Shown one piece after another: positions 57,304-64,000 of a stretch of 64,000 nt of DNA. Below the pieces are notes generated by a model. It was not told where the DNA came from. It ran no database searches and saw nothing but the letters and a program-made list of their open reading frames with translations. The stretch is from NCBI GenBank assembly GCA_019636845.1, contig JAHBWV010000001.1, positions 2,728,001 to 2,792,000 of the forward strand. Reading direction: 5' to 3'. The position numbers and the translations under genes were made by a program. Source of the DNA: Phycisphaeraceae bacterium. GTDB taxonomy: Bacteria > Planctomycetota > Phycisphaerae > Phycisphaerales > UBA1924. Numbering within the stretch: the first letter of the stretch is position 1; each line of letters begins with the position of its first letter.

Positions 57304-59274
57304 TCACTTCGGCGCGACATTCCGCTCTGCGGTGCGCCTGCGTTCCTCGAGTTCCCGCGCCAGCGTCGTGCGGAACGAGGCCATGTTCGACGGCTCAGGG
57401 AAAACGCTGTCGAACGCACGCCCGCCGTTGCGGACCTCGGCGTCAAGCGCCTCGCGGAATCGCCTCGTGAAGGCGTCGTACGCGTAGCGACGGAGGTCCT
57501 CGGGCGCGTTGTCGTAGACCGTCTCCGCGTCGTCCAGCGAGAGCTGCCCGACGAGATTCGCAAACCGCAGGCCGGCAACGATCCCGAAGTCGCGATCGAG
57601 CATCTCCAGGCGTCCGTACACGTTCCCCGTCGGTGTCATCCGCAACTGCTCTTGCAGGAAGTACCTGTGGAAACGCTTCGCGTACTCGAACTGTGAGCGG
57701 AAGAGCTCCCCATCACCGGCCAGCAGCCCGCTGATGTACGCGCCGTCCAGCGCGCCGTACACCTCCGCAATCGCGACACTCGGCGACTTGAAACGATCGG
57801 TCAGCTCCTTCTCAACAAACTCGTCCAGCGGCATCGAGAACAGCTCGATCCGATACGGATCGTGCATGTTCGCGCCCTCCCAGTTCGCCGCGATCCGATA
57901 CCACTTCTCCGCCTCGCGACGCTGCCCGCGGCGATAGAAGAAGCAGACCGCGTCTTTGAGGAAGTTCTCGTACCCCGCCGCGATCACGCGATACGGACGC
58001 TTCGCCGTCCTCTCATAGGGATTGCGCTCCAGCAACTCCCCGCTCGTCACCAGCTGGTGGTAGGGCTCAATGAAGTGCGGATTCGGCACGGAGATGTATG
58101 TCGCGAACTGGCCCGCCTCCCACTCCAGATAATCGAAGTACAGCTCGCCCGTGCGGTAGAGCTCCTGCAGGCACTGCATCACCACGCGGTCCGTGTTGAT
58201 GAAGTCGTAGTCCCGCATCGTCTCCTCGGTTGCGCGGCTCAGCCCCTGCTCCACCCCGCGCGCTGACCAGTACAGCCCGTGCGCACAAGGGTGCCGCCAG
58301 TCGATCGGACCGTACTTCTGCGTGAACCGCACCATCCGGTCCGGCTCCATCTTGTAGACGTCGATCAGGACGCGTCGGCGCAGCTGCGCGACGTACTTCT
58401 GCCAGGACTCCGCCCGGCTGGTATCGGACAGAAGGTCCGCGAACGCCGCGCTCCGTGAGCCCATCTGGCTCCTGATGATCTCGCGCTGCCCGGATCGCTC
58501 GAGCGCCTGATGGAGCGCGTATCTCCGGAGCAACTCGGCGTCCGTCCACGCCCCGGCGACGTGCGCCTGCACCGCCTGAACCAACGATGCCACCGCAGGA
58601 TCGCTCTTGACGAGCGCGTCGAGCGTATCGGGTGCCTCGACGATCGGACGAAGCCACTCGACATACTTCGCAATCGCCGCCTCGCGCGAGCGATCCGAAG
58701 GATCCGCCCGTGGCGGCTCGCCGAGCACCGCTGTCCACTCCGCGGCGAGCGCACGCTTGTAGTGGTTGTTCGCGTCGTCGGTGTACCCCTGGATCTTGTG
58801 CAGGTAGATCCAGCCCAACTCCTTGTGAAGGAGCATCGCGTTCGGATTCGCTGGGATCCCCTTGTCGCGCAGGAGCTGGATCCCGGCCTGCACCCACTGC
58901 CAACGCTCGTCGGCCGTGCTCGTCGTCACCGAGATGTTGTACGCCATGTTCCACGCATGGAAGGCCCACACCGCCGGGAAGCGGGGCTGAAGCCGCGTGA
59001 TCGCGCCGGAGAGCTCGATCGCCTCGTAGTAGCGGCCCGCCTCCTTGAGCGAGTTCGCGCGGATCCACAGCATATTGACGAAAAGCCCGCGGAACGCACC
59101 CATCGCGATGCCGAGCGCGACCTCGGGCGGATCACCGTCTTCGGCTCGCTCGGTGTACGCCAACTGGTTCCGTCCGACAGAGGCCGTGAGCTCCATCGAG
59201 AGCGCGCCGGAAACCACAAGACAGACCAGCATCACCCCCGCCGCGAGAAACTGGATGATTCGATCTCTTGACAT
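57304..59274 (-). CDS. Membrane-anchored helical-repeat protein of the ABC exporter operon
   Basis: 656 residues. An N-terminal hydrophobic helix (residues 6-26, IIQFLAAGVMLVCLVVSGAL) anchors a large extracytoplasmic domain. Its early part looks like TPR units (LKEAGRYYEAIELSGAITRLQPRFPAVWAFHAWN; LLHKELGWIYLHKIQGYTDDANNHYKRALAAEW), followed by aromatic-rich helices (RYYEA, YWSARGVEQGL, FDYLEWEAGQFATY). No enzymatic motif was seen. It is the third gene after an ABC ATPase and permease, 48 bp downstream of the permease, with GGAG 7 bp before its ATG, so it is probably a periplasmic partner of the exporter. Family not recognised. Confidence 0.75.
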   Translation of the reverse strand: MSRDRIIQFLAAGVMLVCLVVSGALSMELTASVGRNQLAYTERAEDGDPPEVALGIAMGAFRGLFVNMLWIRANSLKEAGRYYEAIELSGAITRLQPRFPAVWAFHAWNMAYNISVTTSTADERWQWVQAGIQLLRDKGIPANPNAMLLHKELGWIYLHKIQGYTDDANNHYKRALAAEWTAVLGEPPRADPSDRSREAAIAKYVEWLRPIVEAPDTLDALVKSDPAVASLVQAVQAHVAGAWTDAELLRRYALHQALERSGQREIIRSQMGSRSAAFADLLSDTSRAESWQKYVAQLRRRVLIDVYKMEPDRMVRFTQKYGPIDWRHPCAHGLYWSARGVEQGLSRATEETMRDYDFINTDRVVMQCLQELYRTGELYFDYLEWEAGQFATYISVPNPHFIEPYHQLVTSGELLERNPYERTAKRPYRVIAAGYENFLKDAVCFFYRRGQRREAEKWYRIAANWEGANMHDPYRIELFSMPLDEFVEKELTDRFKSPSVAIAEVYGALDGAYISGLLAGDGELFRSQFEYAKRFHRYFLQEQLRMTPTGNVYGRLEMLDRDFGIVAGLRFANLVGQLSLDDAETVYDNAPEDLRRYAYDAFTRRFREALDAEVRNGGRAFDSVFPEPSNMASFRTTLARELEERRRTAERNVAPK

Positions 59275-59322
59275 CCCGGTACTCCTCGATCAGGCGTCTG
59301 GCCGCCGACGACGTCCACCCAC

Positions 59323-61263
59323 TTACTGGCCCGAGTACGTGGCGAGTTCGCGCCGCCTGAAGATCAGCACGGAGATCCCGTAGAGCGCGAGCGTCCATAC
59401 GGCAAGCACGAACACCCCCCCGATCATCGAAGGGAACGAGAGCAGCCGACCGTCCACAAGCCGCGTCGTCGGCTTGAGCTCCGCGTAGATCGCAAAGACC
59501 CGCTGGACCCCCGTTGCGATCCACGTCGCCACCGTTTGAAGGTAAAGCGTGTTCCCCTTCGTGTCTGTCGTCCCGTAGCTGTCGAGCGCTTCCTTCAGAT
59601 ATCCGGCCCCCTCCGCCATGAAGAAAGTCCCCATCGCGACGATGCACGCCACGGGGAAACTCACGAACGTCGATGCGCAGATCGTCAGCATCGAAAGAAA
59701 CGCGATCTTCACCATCAGCACGAGCATCACACGCACGAAGTTCGAGCGATAGCTCCCAACCGAGTACGAGATCTCCAGGCCGTCCCGCGGGAAGCTGATC
59801 GTGTTCGGGTTCATGTACCCGGTCTCACCATCGGCGTTGAGCACGATGAGTTCCAGCGTGCCGTCCGCGGTGATCGCGTTGGATGTCAGAGAGACCGTGT
59901 GCCACGTCCCCAGCCCGGACTCCCTCACGATCTGACCAGTCTGGTTCACAACAAACGTGATCCGCGCCGTCTGGTCGGGTCGGTTCGATCCCATGTCCAC
60001 GCGATAGCGCAGCGTGAGTGCCGCGCCGCGGGCCCGTGCAGGACCCAGCCCCTCGAACCTGAAGGTCTCCCACCTGCCCGGCTCGATCGCGCGATACGCG
60101 TCGAGAAGACTCTTGAACAGGTCGCTCTCAACCTGCTCGCGACGCTCGGGATCCTTCGCAAAGTCCGGTTCGCGCACTCGCTCGCTGTCGATATAGGTCT
60201 GCACCGCCCGCTGGAAGTCCGCATCGGACCTGCTCACCGGCATCGTCGGGCCGATCGCGATCCGCGCCGCGAGAACCTGCGTCTCCAGCACAAGACGGTC
60301 CTCGCTGATCACATCACCGCCCGACGCCACATACGGCGCATCCTCGCCGCGCGCGGGCTGAGAGCGAAGATACTCGGTGAACAGAAAGATCGTTGTGCCG
60401 CACACGGACATCAGCACCACGCCCAGCGTCACAACGCCCAGCCACTTCCCGAGGATGTACTGCCACGCAGCGACCGGCTTCGTCACCGTCTGCCAGATCA
60501 CCTTGTCGCGCTGCTCCCCGGTCACCGTCGATGCAGAGAAAAACAGCGTCAGCAACGCCACGACCCAGAACGCCCCGCCCGTCGCGTACTGAAGAAACGC
60601 CTGGACGCGGTACCGCAGCGGCTGGTTCTCGTTCAGCAGCAACGGCAGCGTGGCCAGCAGCAGCAAGAGCAGCACGATGAATACCAGCGAGACCTTCATC
60701 CTCACCGCTTCGGCCAGCACATTCCTCGCGATCGCCAGCACCGGACCGGGACCAGAAAGCACGATCCGGGCACCCTGCATCAACGCCGTGAAACTCGCCG
60801 CCAGAACCGTCAACCCGATCGTCAGCTGCGCCAGATCGGGCATGCCCAGGAATCGCTGCAGAGGCCACGCGATCAGCACCGCCGCGGCTCCCAGCCCCAG
60901 ATACGTCAGCCCGAGCCCGAGCCAGATGATCACAAGCGCCAGCCCAGTCGCAGACGCCGCGCCGACCGCCACACCTGTCACCACCGATCCGCCCCGGAGC
61001 ACACGCTCAACCGCTCGCAGCCCCGTGTCCACAACGCTCGCATCCCCGCGCGCCCCGTCAGGATCCGCGTCCCTCTGCTCCGACGCCCGCTGCTCCAGCA
61101 TCGCGATCTGCTCGGCGATCTCCGAGCCGGGCGCGTTCCTCGCGATCATGTACGTCACAAAGAGCGCGACCGCAACCCCGACCACGCACAACGACGCGAC
61201 CGCCTTGAACACCCGGGATTTCTGCAGCGTGTCCGCACGCCTCAAGAACTCGCGGATGCTCAC
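59323..61263 (-). CDS. ABC-2 type transporter permease with a large soluble insert
   Basis: 646 residues. N-terminal transmembrane helix (KAVASLCVVGVAVALFVTYM), then about six helices to residue 300 (for example VSLVFIVLLLLLLATLPLLL and GGAFWVVALLTLFFSAS), with the ABC-2 text EQRDKVIWQTVTKPVAAWQYILGKW. Residues about 300-500 form a large loop, probably periplasmic, and three final helices close the protein. Its GTG overlaps the ATPase stop by 4 bp (GTGA), so both are one transporter. Export of lipid, polysaccharide or a protein is possible; substrate is not indicated. Confidence 0.85.
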   Translation of the reverse strand: MSIREFLRRADTLQKSRVFKAVASLCVVGVAVALFVTYMIARNAPGSEIAEQIAMLEQRASEQRDADPDGARGDASVVDTGLRAVERVLRGGSVVTGVAVGAASATGLALVIIWLGLGLTYLGLGAAAVLIAWPLQRFLGMPDLAQLTIGLTVLAASFTALMQGARIVLSGPGPVLAIARNVLAEAVRMKVSLVFIVLLLLLLATLPLLLNENQPLRYRVQAFLQYATGGAFWVVALLTLFFSASTVTGEQRDKVIWQTVTKPVAAWQYILGKWLGVVTLGVVLMSVCGTTIFLFTEYLRSQPARGEDAPYVASGGDVISEDRLVLETQVLAARIAIGPTMPVSRSDADFQRAVQTYIDSERVREPDFAKDPERREQVESDLFKSLLDAYRAIEPGRWETFRFEGLGPARARGAALTLRYRVDMGSNRPDQTARITFVVNQTGQIVRESGLGTWHTVSLTSNAITADGTLELIVLNADGETGYMNPNTISFPRDGLEISYSVGSYRSNFVRVMLVLMVKIAFLSMLTICASTFVSFPVACIVAMGTFFMAEGAGYLKEALDSYGTTDTKGNTLYLQTVATWIATGVQRVFAIYAELKPTTRLVDGRLLSFPSMIGGVFVLAVWTLALYGISVLIFRRRELATYSGQ

Positions 61264-62552
61264 GTTGACCGCCTCCGATTCTCGTCGTCATCCTCGTCAT
61301 ACGTCGAGAGCAGCGAATCAATCACCGAACTGTCCACGTTCGCGTCAGGAGCGGGCACCTGAGCGTGGGCGTCACGAACCACCGGCTCGACCGCCGGCCC
61401 AGACGCCTCCGACGGCTTCGCGCCGTGCCCGCTGACAAGTTGCTCGATCACGCCCCCGTCCGGGCCGTGCTCGTGGCCCGTCGCGACGCCTCGGGCCGGC
61501 TCCTCCACGATCGAGGCCGCGGGCTGCTCCTCGCCCGCCCCGGAGACCAGCCGATCGATGAGCCCGTCATCCTCGTCGCCGCGCAGGAACGCGGCGGTCT
61601 GCCCGCCATGCGTCGCGCCGCTCGTGCCCAGACGCTCCTGCTGCGCTCGAGCGACGATGTCGAGGAACAGCTCCTCGAGTCGCTGGCGCGGCTTCGCAAC
61701 CCTGATCACCCCGCTGCCCGAACGCCGGCGCAGCATCGAGTCGATCTCGGAGACCGTCGCGTCATCCAGCGGCTCGGACTCGATCGTCATCCGATCCGTC
61801 GCCGAGAGCAGCGAGTCGCAGGTGCCCTCGGCACGGATCTTCCCGCCGTAGAGGATCACCATCCGGTCCACACAGTCCTCGACATCGGCCAGAAGATGGC
61901 TGGAGAGAAGCACGGTCTTGCCGCGTCTTCCAAGCTCGATGATCAAGTCCTTGACCTGCCTCGTACCGATCGGATCAAGCCCCGTCGTCGGCTCGTCAAG
62001 GATGAGAAAGTCGGGGTCGTTGATCAGTGCCTGCGCGATGCCGATGCGGCGCTGCATCCCCTTCGAATACTCTCGAACCTGGCGGAACTGCGCGCCCGAG
62101 AGGCCGACCATGTCCAGCAACTCGTCGATACGACGCAGCCGGGCCCTGCGCTCGATGCTGAACAGTCGCCCGTAGTAATCGAGCGTCTCCCGCGCGTTCA
62201 GGAACGGATAGAGGTACGACTCCTCCGGCAGGTAGCCGATGCGACGCTTGGTCTCGACATCGGTCGGAGGACGACCGAGCACCGCGAGCCGACCCGAGGT
62301 CGGACGCAACAACCCGAGCATCAGCTTGATCGTCGTGCTCTTCCCCGAACCGTTCGGGCCGAGAAGCCCGAAGATCTCGTGCGGCCTGATCTCGAACGAG
62401 ATCGAGTCCACGGCGCGGGCACGATCCCGCATCCAGAAGTCCTTGAAGATCTTTGTCAGGCCCTGGCACGCGACAACCGCCGGAGCGTTCGCGCTGCGTC
62501 CGCCGGCTCTCACGCCGCCCGTTTCAGCCCCAATGGCCGTGCCGATCGCCAT
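61260..62552 (-). CDS. ABC transporter ATP-binding protein with C-terminal repeats
   Basis: 430 residues. ATPase core: Walker A LLGPNGSGKSTTIKLML near residue 70, Q-loop region GYLPEESYLYPFLNARETL, signature YSKGMQRRIGIAQALI, Walker B FLILDEPTTGLDP and H-loop LLSSHLLADV. After residue 300 the sequence is acidic and Ala/Pro-rich, with a motif repeated three times: GLIDRLVSG, GVIEQLVSG and SVIDSLLS, about 45 residues apart. ATG 62552 has GGAG 6 bp upstream. Stop overlaps the permease start. 41 bp downstream of the SPFH-like gene. Confidence 0.92.
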   Translation of the reverse strand: MAIGTAIGAETGGVRAGGRSANAPAVVACQGLTKIFKDFWMRDRARAVDSISFEIRPHEIFGLLGPNGSGKSTTIKLMLGLLRPTSGRLAVLGRPPTDVETKRRIGYLPEESYLYPFLNARETLDYYGRLFSIERRARLRRIDELLDMVGLSGAQFRQVREYSKGMQRRIGIAQALINDPDFLILDEPTTGLDPIGTRQVKDLIIELGRRGKTVLLSSHLLADVEDCVDRMVILYGGKIRAEGTCDSLLSATDRMTIESEPLDDATVSEIDSMLRRRSGSGVIRVAKPRQRLEELFLDIVARAQQERLGTSGATHGGQTAAFLRGDEDDGLIDRLVSGAGEEQPAASIVEEPARGVATGHEHGPDGGVIEQLVSGHGAKPSEASGPAVEPVVRDAHAQVPAPDANVDSSVIDSLLSTYDEDDDENRRRST

Positions 62553-62593
62553 GCTTCGCTCCACAACGGACCCGATCGCCCGCTTCCACTCCG

Positions 62594-63964
62594 TTACGTC
62601 GTCGGACGAACACCGGTCTCCGTGCGATACTTGTCACGCTGCTGCTGCAATCTGCGCTGCTCCGCTGCTCGCTCCGTAGCCGTGCGCTTGTACGCGCGAT
62701 CCAGATCCTTGATGATCTGCGGATCCTGGTTGATGATGAGCTCCACGCCCCGCGCGCCCGAGGGCAGAACCAGCGTCTGCACCATGTCGCGCGACTGCAG
62801 ACGCGTGTACGCGTCCAGCCACGCCTGACGAAGCGTCAGATCAGGATTCTGCGCGAACTGGTCGGCCCTCGCCTTGAACATCGAGTACTCCGCGCGACGC
62901 GCGCTGACCTCGCGCGACGCGTACAGACGCGCCTCGCTCATGATCGCGCTCACCTCGCCCGCGATCCGGTAGTGACGCATCTGGCCGTCCACCTCGACCG
63001 GCTCCCCGTCGAGCACCGCGTGGATCTTCGAGAGAATCCGATCCGCCTCCGCAGCGTCGCCCGTGCTGAGCGCCACCTCGTAAGACGTGATCATCCCGAG
63101 AAGGGGCAACGCCGCCTCACCAGCCATCGCGCTCAGCGTCTCCGAGGCCTGCCCGTCGGCGTCCGCTCGCTCCTTCGCGGACTTCGACGCCGCCGACTCA
63201 ACCTCGATGAAGTTCGGCCTCACACGCAGCGGCGGCACCTTGTCATCGAGATACAGCCGCTCGATCTCGATGCCAAGCCCCATGTCGTCGATCATCGACT
63301 GCGCGAGCTCCTTCGCCATCGATGCGACCGAGCCCTGGTCATCGGAAGACTGCTTCAGCAGACGCTCGATCGGCGTCTGCGCGACTGCGTGGATCACCCC
63401 TCGCGAGATGATCGAGCGAAGCATCCGATCTTCCTGCTCCGGATGCACGTTCTCCGCCCACTTCAACGCGTCGGCTCGCCGATACGTCGCACGCCACCTC
63501 GTGTGAGCGATGTTGCTGTCACCAGTGATCAACGAACCATCGATCCCCGGCCTCAGCACGTTCGTCGCTGGCAGCCGGTCAATCGGCAGGTCGCGGCTCT
63601 TCTCCTGCACGTAAGGCCAGAACTCCGAGTCAAGAAGCATCGGCCTCCCCGCTCGCTGCACCTTCACCATGTCGCCGAACGGGTACGGTGCGCTCGGCTG
63701 GAAGCCCGGCGGCAACTCGCCCCCCGAAGCACGACCAAACAGCAGGCGGATCCCCACCTCGCCCTCACGCACCGACCGGAACCCCGACAGAAGGAACAAC
63801 GCCGCGATCACAACCATCGCGCCCTGCAACAGATGGAACGTGATACGCAGCGCCTCGGCCAGCGATTGATTCGCAGGATCCATCAGCGCGCTCGTCGATG
63901 CGGCCCCATCCTCCCCGTCGCGACGCAGCGTGACGGACGCAGCCCTCCGAGAAGAGGTCGGCAC
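62594..63964 (-). CDS. HflK-like SPFH/band 7 protein, N-terminus uncertain
   Basis: About 456 residues. One transmembrane helix (FHLLQGAMVVIAALFLLSGF, residues about 43-62) followed by the SPFH domain: FRSVREGEVGIRLLFGRASG, ELPPGFQPSAPYPFGDM, TNVLRPGIDGSLITGDSN, ISRGVIHAVAQTPIERLL, GIEIERLYLDDKVPP. It resembles HflK, a regulator of the FtsH protease. The frame stays open to the right window edge without a strong start; GTG 63964 is used, ATG 63883 is possible, and the gene may extend beyond 64000. First gene of the ABC exporter operon in this window; hflC, usually next, is absent downstream. Confidence 0.85.
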   Translation of the reverse strand: MPTSSRRAASVTLRRDGEDGAASTSALMDPANQSLAEALRITFHLLQGAMVVIAALFLLSGFRSVREGEVGIRLLFGRASGGELPPGFQPSAPYPFGDMVKVQRAGRPMLLDSEFWPYVQEKSRDLPIDRLPATNVLRPGIDGSLITGDSNIAHTRWRATYRRADALKWAENVHPEQEDRMLRSIISRGVIHAVAQTPIERLLKQSSDDQGSVASMAKELAQSMIDDMGLGIEIERLYLDDKVPPLRVRPNFIEVESAASKSAKERADADGQASETLSAMAGEAALPLLGMITSYEVALSTGDAAEADRILSKIHAVLDGEPVEVDGQMRHYRIAGEVSAIMSEARLYASREVSARRAEYSMFKARADQFAQNPDLTLRQAWLDAYTRLQSRDMVQTLVLPSGARGVELIINQDPQIIKDLDRAYKRTATERAAEQRRLQQQRDKYRTETGVRPTT

Positions 63965-64000
63965 ACCACCATCCGAAACCGGCCCGAGTCCCTCAGGAAG

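Overview
The window is GC-rich bacterial chromosome that most likely comes from a planctomycete of the Phycisphaerae type. Five things point there: a complete 16S rRNA gene that stands alone without 23S/5S; an alternative complex III (ACIII) respiratory cluster; a DUF1800/DUF1501 pair typical of planctomycetes; Kdo genes (kdsA, waaA), which imply an LPS-type outer membrane; and McsA/McsB arginine-kinase genes. No database was searched, so the assignment rests on recognised sequence features.

Layout. 1-10.4 kb, minus strand: one respiratory operon, actA-actB-actC-actD-actE-actF, then a small membrane protein, a SCO-type copper chaperone and coxB (cut by the window edge). Divergent from it at 10.75 kb is a heme A synthase gene (ctaA/COX15), with palindromic GAGAC motifs between the two. 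12.3-15.3 kb: DUF1800 and Tat-exported DUF1501 proteins. 15.4-16.6 kb, minus: a small membrane-anchored protein and a superoxide dismutase. 17.3-18.4 kb: a sigma-70 factor with a strong terminator. 18.65-23.4 kb: a three-gene set with an intact PilT-like ATPase, a membrane-anchored PilB/GspE homologue that has lost its nucleotide-binding motifs, and a CvpA-like membrane protein. 23.6-28.9 kb, minus: information and precursor genes (rplI, ssb, rpsF, pth, rplY, prs, a GlmU-like uridylyltransferase), followed by tRNA-Gln. 29.3-33.2 kb, minus: a SWIM protein, a DegT aminotransferase and dnaA. The non-coding stretch upstream of dnaA, where gene direction changes, is a candidate replication origin.

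33.6-46.2 kb: a GNAT protein, a secreted protein, rpmA, kdsA, a HemK-like methyltransferase, tRNA-Val, waaA, tRNA-Lys, a SNF2 helicase, rpmB, and an mcsA-mcsB-comF operon. 46.2-48.3 kb: the solitary 16S rRNA unit with promoter, structured leader, structured trailer and a rho-independent terminator. 48.5-57.3 kb: phoU, a methyltransferase, mfd, a ComEA-like HhH protein, a GH10-fold protein without the catalytic glutamates, and purC. 57.3-64 kb, minus: an SPFH/HflK-like protein, an ABC exporter (ATPase plus large ABC-2 permease) and a helical-repeat-like membrane-anchored protein, closely spaced as one operon.

How the genes fit together. The first 12 kb build a quinol-to-oxygen chain: ACIII replaces the bc1 complex and is co-encoded with terminal-oxidase parts, the CuA metallochaperone and heme A synthesis. 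The middle is mostly housekeeping. The best candidates for undescribed biology are the PilT/pseudo-PilB/CvpA set, the catalytically dead GH10-like protein next to a ComEA-like gene, and the SPFH-ABC-helical-repeat operon. No CRISPR array, insertion sequence, prophage or recombinase gene was seen.
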